Shown: positions 40,701-49,695 of the stretch, one piece after another
How the letters are laid out: every line of letters begins with the position of its first letter
Numbering within the stretch: the stretch's first letter is position 1
DNA from: Chitinophagales bacterium
GTDB lineage: Bacteria; Bacteroidota; Bacteroidia; Chitinophagales; JADIYW01
Reading direction: 5' to 3'
Length of the DNA stretch: 64,000 nucleotides
NCBI GenBank assembly: GCA_020636545.1
Contig: JACJXS010000015.1
Coordinates: 1-64,000 of the forward strand
Notes under the pieces: model-generated
What the model was told of the DNA's origin: nothing
The model's database searches: none
Seen by the model: the letters and a program-made list of their open reading frames with translations, nothing else
Position numbers and translations under genes: made by a program

Positions 40701-41409
40701 AGAACAAAGTGCTTTATTGTTGGCAAAATCGGAGCGGGAAGGAGCGTGGAGTGAAATGGCAAAACAAGTGGCTCATGAAATAAAAAATCCACTTACGCCA
40801 ATGAAATTAAGTATTCAACATTTACAAAGAGCCTTAATGGATAATTCGCCTGATATTAAAACATTAGCAGAAAAAATTTCTGAGAGATTAATTGAACAAA
40901 TTGATGTTTTATCAGACATTGCATCGGCATTTTCAGATTTTGCAAAGTTACCTTCCACCAAGAATGTACAGATAGATTTTATGCCTATCTTAGAATCTGT
41001 CATTGATTTATTTGAGGAAACAGAACATATTCATATAGGATTTAATTCAAATATTGCATCTCCTGCAATTATTTTGGCAGATAAAAATCAATTAACACGT
41101 GTATTTACAAATATTCTTAAAAATGCTATACAGTCTATTCCAAAAGATAAAGAAGGCGAATTGGAAGTAACAGTTCAAGACAAAATTACAAGTTATTTAT
41201 TATCGTTTAAAGATAATGGCGAGGGAATTCCAAAAGATAAACATGAGAAAATTTTTGAACCTAATTTTACAACCAAAACATCTGGAACAGGTTTAGGTTT
41301 AGCTATTTGTAGAAATATTATAGATAATATCAATGGAAAAATATGGCTAGAATCTGTTGAAGGAAACTATACCATTTTTTATATTGAAATACCTAAAATA
41401 ATAGTATAA
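37774..41409 (+). CDS. Very large NtrY-like sensor histidine kinase
   Basis: A 1211-residue kinase with an unusual membrane region. Helix 1 (about 8-27) and a periplasmic domain of about 175 residues come first. A block of about seven to eight hydrophobic helices follows (about 203-452), then a second periplasmic domain (about 455-685). Two more helices (about 687-710 and 739-760), a third extracytoplasmic domain (about 763-897) and a final helix (about 900-928) complete it. HAMP and the kinase follow: VAHEIKNPLTPMKLS with phosphoacceptor H1001, NILKNAIQSI, FKDNGEGIP and GTGLGLAICRNI. The H-box style (HEIKNPLTPM) is that of NtrY/NtrB kinases, but no sigma-54 response regulator is next to it. 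It follows mazG by 5 bp. Confidence 0.85.
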   Translation: MQEQLIRKIIFAFGLILFLIGLNYFWIGKVNISKARNKIEKVIHDKENAALNIFNNKKFLTNYNSPNYLHQLKSEIDEDGFYLFIFDRDELVYWSTNDVLIKSPKVVSRNDKNFIKIDNGYYLAMHKYLPDMLHQAVILIPIYIQYSNTNQFLKSGFAFENNILKRIKITTKYINEKSIIKNLEGEYIFSIKENTSYSQISDFMFFILIALFIYLMYHISQLVKLLLQAGKQKTALLFVLIVVVLIELLFNHTELIIDFPDLELFSSKLYASNFLADNLGVLMIRVLLCIWCLYFLKYIRLPKSNFINNYVLVLVPIIHFYYVIYIIGNIINNSTINFNFFSYTTIDFYSYISILLFGLLFFSLVQMLNFVFVHKKEKISIYIIIIAVCLFTIYQSFQATNIYFECYLGLWLVSFILIFYIKNEIKTKYYFITSILILALLSMLLTTTLWVQSAQKEFEIKKSKVHELFIERDVVEEFELSGKENNIQNDGFISKYLANPYLLNIDLSDRVLRNLGGLNKNYIINIYAYDFDKNPIKGTSDKAAAYFDRILRFRNTAQISNNFYHIPIKETGEKYIGKFEYKNDTIVNGYLYIELIPRVFKINSAYPELLSQNKTYYDEILKNYAYAIYQNKKLIKSDGEFQYSTYFDFPINQSLEFTQEEQSGFNHLIYQNKDKIVVVSEPEKSIWIAVSIFSFIVLNLLFLFILLDLFGFSTDLWVDTKIKDFFVNNTLQKQIQNYTIILLLLSLGILALITFVYFNYQYRNIYKSKIEQNTNIVVKNFKQLFNEYYPIYGEETYVWVMQNRLQQRSDIFETDITAYNTNGDMIATSNPEIYENNLISKKINSDAYYALNTLRKSKFINEESIGKLHFMSLYLAITTDGNTKLYLQFPHYNIDKYLRSEIILFLISLINIYVFSLIVIAFAAVYLSKSATNSLSIISEHIKNVDLNKKNIPLEWNKTDEIGLLVKQYNNMLKELEQSALLLAKSEREGAWSEMAKQVAHEIKNPLTPMKLSIQHLQRALMDNSPDIKTLAEKISERLIEQIDVLSDIASAFSDFAKLPSTKNVQIDFMPILESVIDLFEETEHIHIGFNSNIASPAIILADKNQLTRVFTNILKNAIQSIPKDKEGELEVTVQDKITSYLLSFKDNGEGIPKDKHEKIFEPNFTTKTSGTGLGLAICRNIIDNINGKIWLESVEGNYTIFYIEIPKIIV

Positions 41410-41418
41410 TTGAGCATA

Positions 41419-42216
41419 TTACGACTTGTCAGTGAGCGATGGACTCCACATTTTCCATTGGTCGCCCCATAATCTATTTCCAGCATCAACATATAAAGTT
41501 TCACCATTAATGTAGCTTGCCATAGGTGATGATAAAAATAACACAGACCAACCTACTTCTTCAGTAGTTCCCATTCTTCTATTCGGAATAGAATCAGTAA
41601 TCCCTTGTAAAATAAATGGGGGATATGTGTCCATACCTGAAGATTGAATAATTCCAGGAGCAACTGCATTGACACGTATATTATATCTTGTCCATTCAAT
41701 CGCTAAAGTTTTTGTCATATTATCCACACCAGCACGAGCAGCACCTGTATGTACCATACCTGGAAATCCTCTAAACATATTAGCAACAATACTTACAATA
41801 TTTCCATCTTGTTGAGGAATGAAAAATGTTTTAGCCATAATTTGTGTAACATAGAATGTACCTATCAAATTGTTATTGATAACAGCTTTGAATCCGTTGT
41901 ATGAAATATTTTCAGCAGCAGAAGGAAATTGTCCTCCAGCATTATTAACTAAAATATCTAATCTGCCAGATTCTTCTTTTATCTGTTGAGCTAATTTTTC
42001 GATATGCTCAGGTTCTCTAATATCGGCAATTGCACCTTTAACATTCCCAATCTTACTGAGTTCAGCAATGGCTTTATCAATTTTTTCTTTATTTCTTGAT
42101 GCGATATATACTGTTGCACCTAATTCTAAATATTGTTTAGCTATGGTATATCCAATTCCGCTTCCACCACCAGTTACTAAAATAATTTTGTCTTTAAAAA
42201 GTTGAGCTTGGAACAT
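41419..42216 (-). CDS. SDR-family trans-2-enoyl-CoA / 2,4-dienoyl-CoA reductase-like protein
   Basis: A 265-residue short-chain dehydrogenase/reductase. The cofactor motif is TGGGSGIG (15-22) with NNAG (91-94); an arginine after YIAS (YIASRN) suggests NADPH. The usual catalytic Ser and YxxxK are replaced: the region reads MVHTGAARAGVDNMTK (T157, R161). The same substitution (HSGAARAGV) is typical of peroxisomal trans-2-enoyl-CoA reductase and 2,4-dienoyl-CoA reductase relatives, which reduce fatty enoyl-CoAs. A link to the fatty-acid oxidation genes at 27-30 kb is plausible but not direct. It converges on the kinase gene with a 9-bp gap. Confidence 0.8.
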   Translation of the reverse strand: MFQAQLFKDKIILVTGGGSGIGYTIAKQYLELGATVYIASRNKEKIDKAIAELSKIGNVKGAIADIREPEHIEKLAQQIKEESGRLDILVNNAGGQFPSAAENISYNGFKAVINNNLIGTFYVTQIMAKTFFIPQQDGNIVSIVANMFRGFPGMVHTGAARAGVDNMTKTLAIEWTRYNIRVNAVAPGIIQSSGMDTYPPFILQGITDSIPNRRMGTTEEVGWSVLFLSSPMASYINGETLYVDAGNRLWGDQWKMWSPSLTDKS

Positions 42217-42240
42217 TCTATTTTATTTTTAGTCAAGATA

Positions 42241-42272
42241 AAAAAAAATAGCTCAAAAATTGAGCTATTTTT
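42241..42272 (-). terminator. Terminator of the DUF3078 gene
   Basis: AAAAATAGCTCA (42244-42255) and TGAGCTATTTTT (42261-42272) form a 12-bp stem with a 5-nt loop. Read on the minus strand it ends in a T-run (42248-42241) about 60 bp after the DUF3078 stop. The A-run and T-run on both sides could let it work in either direction. Confidence 0.85.
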
Positions 42273-42333
42273 AAAAAGTTTGTATGTTTCTTTACAAATG
42301 TTTAATTCATAAAAAAATAAAATGCTTTTTATA

Positions 42334-43362
42334 TTATAATTGAAGTGCTTTAACTTCTTTTTCCTTAAAATAATTAGTTTGATATACTAAACCAATACCT
42401 ATAATATCTCTGAATTGTAAACGTGGCTTTGCATTTAAACCATCTTTATTTGGAATAACGATATCATGATCCCAAATTAAGTGTGTGAAAACAGATGCTG
42501 TAATAAATTTATTTACTTTAAATCCTAAAGTAGTTTGCCAATCCACATCAATATTTTTTCTATAACTTGATTTTGTTTCTCTAATAGCCGTATTATATGG
42601 ATCTACACTAGCAAATAAATAGTTTTTATATGCTCTGAATATAGAATTGATAGAGATGTTTTGTTTCCAAAAACTTTGTTTGTATTGTGCAATTAAAGTT
42701 GCACCAAATTCACTTTTTGTTTTTGAAGGCCATTTATTACCATAAGCTTCAGTTTGTGCAATAGAGTTATTTCCAATAAATGTAACTTTAGAAGCTAAAG
42801 GAGAAAAGAACAAAGAAATATAACTATTTGGAACGTAATCAATACCAAATGCCCCTTCAAAAATAAGTGGAGATGCAAAACCAGAAGTTAGTGTTCTTGA
42901 ACTATCCGCAGCATATTTATAAGTATTGGTAAATTGAGAACGTAAGTCAATATAACCACCAATATATGTTTTTTTAGAGATTTGATAACCATATTTACTG
43001 AAGATTTCCCATCTGTCAGCATTTTTGTTTAAACGAGGATAAGTTTGTTTAGAAAATTGTAAGCCATATTCTGCAGCCAACCAATTTTGTAATAAATGCT
43101 TATTCTTTTTTAAATCAGCATAGAAACGAAGGTTAAAATTCATAGAGATAGCATTAACTCCACCAGCAGCCCAATTCACAAATCCAGCTTGGTTAAAAGT
43201 TACACCACCTAAGCCACCAAATTTCCAACCATTGATAGAGTCTTGTTCTATTCTTTTTTTGTCTTCAGCAGTGATTGTTTTCTTTTCCACGTTAGCAACT
43301 GCTTCTTGAGCTTGAGTTGTGAATACCCAAATTAGCATAGCTAAAAAATAAAAGTGTTTCAT
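42334..43362 (-). CDS. DUF3078 outer-membrane barrel protein
   Basis: A 342-residue protein with a signal peptide (MKHFYFLAMLIWVFTTQAQ); I use the ATG at 43362, 11 codons inside the longest frame. The conserved WKFGGLGGVTFNQAGFVNWAAGG block identifies DUF3078, and the remainder is a predicted barrel rich in aromatic strands (LRFYADLKKNKHLLQNW, TLIAQYKQSF, GIGLVYQTNYF). The family is specific to Bacteroidota and without known function. It lies 101 bp downstream of the PorU2-type gene on the same strand and has a strong terminator. Confidence 0.8.
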   Translation of the reverse strand: MKHFYFLAMLIWVFTTQAQEAVANVEKKTITAEDKKRIEQDSINGWKFGGLGGVTFNQAGFVNWAAGGVNAISMNFNLRFYADLKKNKHLLQNWLAAEYGLQFSKQTYPRLNKNADRWEIFSKYGYQISKKTYIGGYIDLRSQFTNTYKYAADSSRTLTSGFASPLIFEGAFGIDYVPNSYISLFFSPLASKVTFIGNNSIAQTEAYGNKWPSKTKSEFGATLIAQYKQSFWKQNISINSIFRAYKNYLFASVDPYNTAIRETKSSYRKNIDVDWQTTLGFKVNKFITASVFTHLIWDHDIVIPNKDGLNAKPRLQFRDIIGIGLVYQTNYFKEKEVKALQL

Positions 43363-43463
43363 TTTTTTAATTTTAATTATTAATACAAAGTGCAAAAATA
43401 AGGTATTCTATCATATCTTTTATTACTCAATTATTAAATAATAAATTATATGTAGTTTAGTGT

Positions 43464-46400
43464 TTATTTAATTATATACATTTTGCCATAGCCATTTTTA
43501 AAGTACTTATCGGCACTTGAAGATTTAATTTCTATATTTTTACCGCTAGGATCTTTAACTAAAACACGGTAGAAGTAAACTCCATTTGCTAATCTATCTC
43601 CATAATTATCCGTGGCATTCCATCTATAATCAGTTATGTTTGTTCCAATATGCAGCGTACCTAATTCATCTTGAGTAATTTCTTTTACAACTTTTCCACT
43701 TTGACTGAATATTTGAATAAGGATATTGTTTGGTACTTCACTTCCAGTAATGGTAAATACAAATTGGGTAGAAGTGGAAAATGGATTTGGATAATTTAAA
43801 ACATTAGAAATTGAAGGTTTCGAATCAACTTTAAACTTAATTCGATATTCATACTTTCCAGCATCATTATTACTTCTATCTATACCTTGTACTCTTATTT
43901 CATATAAGCCATCAGGTAGTGTTGGTTTGAATATTAATTTAGCTTCATTGATTTTCTCTAAATTAGAAGAATCTGCAGGTATAAATACAACATCAGGATT
44001 TGAATTAGAGATTAAAACTGGAACTGTTGGGTTGTTTGGATAATACATATAAATCAAAAATGCAGAAGTATCATTTAATGCAAGATTTTTATTCTCATCT
44101 TTTAAACGGAAAAGAATCTCAGGTTTTGCAGAAATATATTCGCCATCGGTAATGTGTTTTCCATCAAAAGTAATATCCAATAATGGATTTATATTATCGC
44201 CAATTACATATACAAAAAACTCTGCGAAATTATTAAAGTGAAATTGTTCTATTTGGTCATTGTCTGGATTTGCTTCAATGATTATTTTATTTAATCCAGT
44301 ATTGATTAGGTTATCAAATTTATGATCAAAATTAATAATAATATGTTGGTTGCCTGGTAGTTTTGCAAAACGTTGGTAGAATGTTTGAGCAAAATTTGCA
44401 GCATTAATAATTGTAAATTTAACCAATACACTATCCATATCTATTGGTGTTATATTTTGGAATGCAATAGAAGTTTGGAAATTCTTTCCAAATAAAATGG
44501 TATCCGCAGATTTTGTAAAATAAAGACTTGGATTAATTACACCCTCTGGTGGTTTAGCATAAGTAATTCGCCAATAGTTAAGTTGCGGTGCAGTAGCATT
44601 TACTTTGTCTGAAGTTAGCCATTCTAATTGTAAAAATGGAAAGCGTTTAGCATCAATATTATTAATATTTGTTATTGGATCGGGAATATTATAGAATAAA
44701 TTATTTCGTATTCCTGCAGAATCAATTCCAACAATATTTACCAAACTTTGATCATAAGTAGGAGTTTCTAAACCATTCCACTTAAATTGTAAATCAGTCC
44801 ATTCTTTTGCAGGTCCAATAATGGTAGATTGCATGGTGCCATTTACCCAATTCCCTGTAAAGTAAAAAGTGGTGTCAATTATGCCTTCATTAGCATATCG
44901 TTTGATTTGTGTTGGTGTGTAATTTGGATTTCCTTTTTGTACAAAGAAAACAAAAGGAACATCGTCTTCTTGATTTCTAATTTGTGATACACCCAAATTT
45001 TCAAAGGCATCAAATAACGAAGAGCCACCTAGAGCAATATCACCATTCCACAAGGAATAACCAGCATTACGGAAGCTATAGCCCATTACAAATGCATTAT
45101 TAGGAATAGAGTTTAGAAAATTAATACATTTTTGTCTGTAATCAAATCCAGTTGAGGAATTAAGCCCAGTTGGAAATTCAATTACATTTACGGTATATCC
45201 TCTTCCTACACAAACATTATCGCCATAAGGTCCAATATTTCCATTTCCTGTTTTGTAAGTACCCCAAGGTTTTCCTGTATTAATGTCAAAAACAAAGAAA
45301 ATTAAACTTCTTCCTGCAGAACACCCATTTCTTGCTATCAAAAACTCATCAAAATATGCTTCTATTTGCTGCCCGGAAATGTATCCATTCTTTACTCTTA
45401 AAGATCTTAATATATTTGGATATTGAAATATTCTTGTCGCTTCAGGTAACTCTATAGTATTGAATTGGTCTTTTTTATATTGGAAATAATGTGATTGATT
45501 CCAGCCAGGAGAAAGAGAAGTATTGTATATAAATGAATTTCCATTCCATTGTAAGTTATTGTTATATATCGTATCTAATGCACCTCTCCAATAATAAACT
45601 TTATCTTGTAGTAATTGAATATTAGGCTTCCAATCTATTACAGCACCAGGAGCATTAATATGTTCTGATATCAAAAGTGGACTATTAAAATATTCAGTTG
45701 TGTCTATCTGAAATATATATTGTCTGTTTCCTATAAAATTATCGGCTGTAGAAAATTTTAGTATAAAATTTGGGTCATTTACAATGCAAAATTCATAAGG
45801 AAAAATTGGAATAATATCATCTGATGTTACGACTTGTGAAATTGAAACTTCATTATTAAGTTCTGAATATTCATCAATCATATCATTAGCATCAATTTTT
45901 ATTGTAAAGTTATTAATGCCAGAAACACTTGTCTTATTATTTTTAATGTAAACTGTTACGGTGTCATTCAAAACAGCACACGGAACATCTATGGTGTAAT
46001 TTTCAGTTACTCCATTTGGTAAATTTCTTATTACTCGTACTGCATACTCACAATTTGGAACTGCATAACCAAGGTTTTTAACAACAATATTGATTGCAAA
46101 TGAATCATTAGAAATACTTGGTGAAGTTGGATTAAATGATATACTAGAAGGATCAATGTAATAATCTGGTTTAGAGAAGGTGTTTAAACGTACTGCTGGG
46201 TCGCCATGATAAAGCATTTGTTCTGCCATACTTGGGTCTAGTGGTGTATAAGGCTGTCCAATGACTTGTTTTGCAGTTTCTTTAAGTATTGTTCCAATTG
46301 GTGCATTATAATTATCTAAACATAATTTATTGTAAAACTGAACTGCATAGTTATTTAGAATATTAGAATAGGCCAAATCATAAGGCCCTAAAAAACCAAT

Positions 46401-48476
46401 TGCTCCTTTATTGGGAGATAAAACAAATCGATGAGAATAGCCATATAAACCAGAAAATAAATTTCCGACAAAACAGCCATTGGTAAACATCATATTGTAT
46501 TTGCCACTATTGTGCAATATATCTGGATTTAAGTTGAAGTCAACATTTGATGTAGTTGAATGCCCAAAGAAAGTAATTAACGAAACGCCATTTGTGACCA
46601 ATGAATCAACTAAAGCTGTTTCTGCAATTTGAAGTGGACTTGAACTATTTTTAAAGAAACTATAAACTTTTGCACCGTATTTTGGAGCCTCAGCGGTACT
46701 TTTATATCCATCTAAATAGGATTTGAAAATCAATTGTTCCATTTCACTATAACCACCACCTAAATGAATCATATTTTTTCTCCAAAGTTTATTAATGGGT
46801 GTTTGTGCAGAGGGAATTGTGTCATTCAAATCTGCCTCATATTCTTTAACTTTTTCTAAGTAATCTCGAATCTGAATGCCATCAATTACATCTAATCTTC
46901 CTACGCCAATTTGAGGCGTATTTTGAATCGCAGAGCGTGCAGTTAATAACATATCTGATGGTGGAAACCCATAAGTTTGTATATAATCGTTAGTGTTATT
47001 TCTTAAATTTTTATAATCTCTTCCTCTTCCTATTATAAATAAATGTTCAGGTTTTTCTGAAAAGTGATCCAATGCAAAATTGATGAAATTTCTTATAGCT
47101 AATGGATGATGTGTTATGCCATAAGCAAATTGATCATCTAATTGTTGTATCATGTAGATTTGTGTATTGTATGCTCCACCTGCAATAGAATTTCTATATT
47201 GTTTATATAATTCAACATGATTAATACTATCAGAGCTAGTAATTGCTTTTGAATTTGTAAGAATAATGTAATTTCCTTGCTTGCTTACATCTGAATAATT
47301 TTCAAATTGTACAGCTTTTAAATTATTAATATTAGTAATTGAAGTGGTATTTTGAGCCGAAATATAAATATTGTTTTTAGGGAATGTTGTGGCAACTAGG
47401 TTAATTTTTAAAATCGCTTCATTGTTTATTTCATACCGTTTATTGTTTGATAAATCATACACAATAGGATTGCTACTTTGAGAATTAAAACTAGGAATTT
47501 CAATATATACATTGTCTGTTTTGTCTATTCCAAATTCATATACTGAAGCATTAGAAGCATTAAAAGTTGCGGGATAGGTAATTTCTGAATATAAGGAGGA
47601 ATAGGCACCTTCTCCAGTCAGCGTTGGAGAAACAGAAATATTTGTATTGTTATTTGTTAATTTTTTTACCGGAACAATAACATCAATTTTTCTTACACTT
47701 TTCCCATAAAAAATATCGTTTAAGCTAAATGTATTTCCAATTTTTATTAAAGCATTATGATTAACATGTGAACTAGTATAATAATTTAATTTAACATGAG
47801 CTGTAAGTAAAGTATCTGCATTATATAAAAAGCTTGTAGCTTGTGAAAATCCGCCTCCTAAATTGCCACCATAACCTTCTCCGTTTCCAAAATCAGATTC
47901 AAAAACATCTGTATAATTAGTAGATTGAGGATAAGCGTTATTTCCATTTACTATGGTTGATACAAATTTTGATAAAGTTCTATATCCAAATAATTCCTTT
48001 GTTGGTGGAGCTGTTAAGTCGTTTGCTTCTGGTGTTAATCGAAGATTTGGACCATTCTCATCAATCGTTAAAAAATATACTGCAGAATCTTGAAATAAAC
48101 TTTTAGCAGTATGTGGTTGAAAATTAGGATCTTTATATAAATTGGTATCGAATGTTCCATCATTACCGTCACCTAAAAATTCTATAAAACTGGTATTGTC
48201 AAATTGACCAGTTGTTGTAACATAAATTGGAACTTCCTTTCCATTTTTAAAAAGTTTAAAATAATTACCAACTAATAAGTTATTTGATATTCCAGCGTTT
48301 ACTAGCGTATTGTAATCAATTCTACAAATCTTTTTATTTAAGACTTTAAATTTATAGTACGTTTTATTAAAATCTATCCATTCATTTCCATAAGGCTGTG
48401 CCTTTAGACTAAATATTAATCCTACAATAAAAAATAGATATAGGTTTATTTTTTTCATATTACTGGTTGTTTTCAT
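43464..48476 (-). CDS. porU2: Gingipain-family (C25) T9SS sortase, PorU2-type
   Basis: A 1670-residue secreted cysteine peptidase (a start six codons later, at 48458, would leave the signal peptide intact and avoid overlap with the upstream gene). A beta-rich N-terminal region (about 30-400) precedes the C25 catalytic domain (about 405-790) with LITFFGHSTTS (His about 639) and MFTNGCFVGNLF (Cys about 668). CARDB/Ig-like modules follow (about 795-880 and beyond), including FTIKIDANDMIDEYSELNNE. A FlgD/T9SS-like C-terminal domain (NVLNYPNPFSTSTQ to the end) closes it. PorU cleaves sorting tails of T9SS cargo and attaches cargo to lipid; this long form is the PorU2 type. It directly follows the PorV-like gene. 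Confidence 0.72.
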   Translation of the reverse strand: MKTTSNMKKINLYLFFIVGLIFSLKAQPYGNEWIDFNKTYYKFKVLNKKICRIDYNTLVNAGISNNLLVGNYFKLFKNGKEVPIYVTTTGQFDNTSFIEFLGDGNDGTFDTNLYKDPNFQPHTAKSLFQDSAVYFLTIDENGPNLRLTPEANDLTAPPTKELFGYRTLSKFVSTIVNGNNAYPQSTNYTDVFESDFGNGEGYGGNLGGGFSQATSFLYNADTLLTAHVKLNYYTSSHVNHNALIKIGNTFSLNDIFYGKSVRKIDVIVPVKKLTNNNTNISVSPTLTGEGAYSSLYSEITYPATFNASNASVYEFGIDKTDNVYIEIPSFNSQSSNPIVYDLSNNKRYEINNEAILKINLVATTFPKNNIYISAQNTTSITNINNLKAVQFENYSDVSKQGNYIILTNSKAITSSDSINHVELYKQYRNSIAGGAYNTQIYMIQQLDDQFAYGITHHPLAIRNFINFALDHFSEKPEHLFIIGRGRDYKNLRNNTNDYIQTYGFPPSDMLLTARSAIQNTPQIGVGRLDVIDGIQIRDYLEKVKEYEADLNDTIPSAQTPINKLWRKNMIHLGGGYSEMEQLIFKSYLDGYKSTAEAPKYGAKVYSFFKNSSSPLQIAETALVDSLVTNGVSLITFFGHSTTSNVDFNLNPDILHNSGKYNMMFTNGCFVGNLFSGLYGYSHRFVLSPNKGAIGFLGPYDLAYSNILNNYAVQFYNKLCLDNYNAPIGTILKETAKQVIGQPYTPLDPSMAEQMLYHGDPAVRLNTFSKPDYYIDPSSISFNPTSPSISNDSFAINIVVKNLGYAVPNCEYAVRVIRNLPNGVTENYTIDVPCAVLNDTVTVYIKNNKTSVSGINNFTIKIDANDMIDEYSELNNEVSISQVVTSDDIIPIFPYEFCIVNDPNFILKFSTADNFIGNRQYIFQIDTTEYFNSPLLISEHINAPGAVIDWKPNIQLLQDKVYYWRGALDTIYNNNLQWNGNSFIYNTSLSPGWNQSHYFQYKKDQFNTIELPEATRIFQYPNILRSLRVKNGYISGQQIEAYFDEFLIARNGCSAGRSLIFFVFDINTGKPWGTYKTGNGNIGPYGDNVCVGRGYTVNVIEFPTGLNSSTGFDYRQKCINFLNSIPNNAFVMGYSFRNAGYSLWNGDIALGGSSLFDAFENLGVSQIRNQEDDVPFVFFVQKGNPNYTPTQIKRYANEGIIDTTFYFTGNWVNGTMQSTIIGPAKEWTDLQFKWNGLETPTYDQSLVNIVGIDSAGIRNNLFYNIPDPITNINNIDAKRFPFLQLEWLTSDKVNATAPQLNYWRITYAKPPEGVINPSLYFTKSADTILFGKNFQTSIAFQNITPIDMDSVLVKFTIINAANFAQTFYQRFAKLPGNQHIIINFDHKFDNLINTGLNKIIIEANPDNDQIEQFHFNNFAEFFVYVIGDNINPLLDITFDGKHITDGEYISAKPEILFRLKDENKNLALNDTSAFLIYMYYPNNPTVPVLISNSNPDVVFIPADSSNLEKINEAKLIFKPTLPDGLYEIRVQGIDRSNNDAGKYEYRIKFKVDSKPSISNVLNYPNPFSTSTQFVFTITGSEVPNNILIQIFSQSGKVVKEITQDELGTLHIGTNITDYRWNATDNYGDRLANGVYFYRVLVKDPSGKNIEIKSSSADKYFKNGYGKMYIIK

Positions 48477-49593
48477 TAATAATAGGTTGTTCAGGGCTTC
48501 CTATTAGTTCGTTACTACTTTTTGCTTTTCTTTTATTAAAACCAATTTTAGCTGAAATTACATGTGAATATTGATTGTTAGATGCTTTTCCTACATCTGT
48601 ATAAGCATAATCTACGGCAATGGTCTTAAATCGCAAACCAACACCCAAATTTGGTTGTACAGTCATTTTAGCTTTTGATTGACCATCGGCTTTCATTTTT
48701 TGGAAATTACTAACTCCTGCTCTTAAATAAAATATTTTAAAGAATCCAGCTTCAATTCCAATTCGTGGGTCAAAACTCAAGCTATTTGTCCCGATTAGCG
48801 TATTTCTTCTTCCATCAGTAGTAATTTCCCAGTCCATTTCAGCAGTTAATTCAGCTTTTTTAAATACTTTAGTATAGGCAGCACCAAATTGTATTCTAGG
48901 AAGTGTGATTTCTAATGAGTTTTTTGGAATAACATTCTCTTCTTGTTGTAAAATTTCTTTTTCTCTATCTGTAAATGAATAAGACCAAGCATTAAAAGTA
49001 GTTGTTATATCTTTAACAGTCAATCCAATACGCCAATCTTTAATGGTATAAATCGCTCCAACATCAATTCCGAATCCCCAAGCATTGGCAAATTTTCCTG
49101 CTTTTCTATAAATGACTTTAGCAGTTGCTCCCACAGATAAATTTTTTACCATAGCATTTGCATAACTAAACATAAATCCATAATCACCAACAGAAAATGA
49201 TTTAATATTATCATAGTTTATCGTTCCATCAGGTTCTAACAAATCTAAAGTGTTAGGAATATCATCTACACCGAACCGTAAAAAACTTGCTCCAAATGCA
49301 TGTTTGTTACTATCTAAGGGAACTGCAAAAGAAAAATAATCATATTTGGCAATACTAGCAAAATATTCATTATGCATAAAAGACATTTGAAATTTGTTAG
49401 GAATTTTTGTTAATCCTGCTGGATTCCAATAGCCTGCTGTAACGTCATTAGTTGATGCTACAACAGCATTTCCCATTCCGAAGTTGTTTGCTCCAACACC
49501 AATATACATAAAGTCATTACTGTATTTAGGAGCTTCAGCAAAAAGCATTCCGCCAAAAGAAAAAGTGAATAGCAACAAAATCAGATTACGCAT
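48460..49593 (-). CDS. porV2: PorV/PorQ-family outer-membrane protein, PorV2-type
   Basis: A 377-residue barrel with a signal peptide (1-19). The conserved start of the family is here IGVGANNFGMGNAVVASTNDVTAGYWNPAGLTKI, which differs from true PorV and fits the PorV2 group. Strands such as FGIDVGAIYTIKDWRIGLTVKDIT and LGVGLRFKTIAVDYAYTDVG follow, and a hydrophilic tail (KRKAKSSNELIGSPEQPIINENNQ) ends it. In the type IX system PorV captures cargo at the exit gate and shuttles it to PorU. Its stop overlaps the longest start of the PorU2 gene by 17 bp, so translational coupling is likely. Confidence 0.72.
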   Translation of the reverse strand: MRNLILLLFTFSFGGMLFAEAPKYSNDFMYIGVGANNFGMGNAVVASTNDVTAGYWNPAGLTKIPNKFQMSFMHNEYFASIAKYDYFSFAVPLDSNKHAFGASFLRFGVDDIPNTLDLLEPDGTINYDNIKSFSVGDYGFMFSYANAMVKNLSVGATAKVIYRKAGKFANAWGFGIDVGAIYTIKDWRIGLTVKDITTTFNAWSYSFTDREKEILQQEENVIPKNSLEITLPRIQFGAAYTKVFKKAELTAEMDWEITTDGRRNTLIGTNSLSFDPRIGIEAGFFKIFYLRAGVSNFQKMKADGQSKAKMTVQPNLGVGLRFKTIAVDYAYTDVGKASNNQYSHVISAKIGFNKRKAKSSNELIGSPEQPIINENNQ

Positions 49594-49695
49594 AAGTTCA
49601 ATAATAATTTAAATTATTGTAAATTTACCAAAATACTTGAATAGTAAAAGGTTTTTAATAAATTAAAATGCAATTTTTGTAAAAAAAATGATAAT

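Noticed and set aside
49603..49618. 16-bp palindrome made only of A and T upstream of the PorV2-type gene
   Set aside because: At this base composition such AT-only palindromes are common; no second copy or suitable promoter context was seen.
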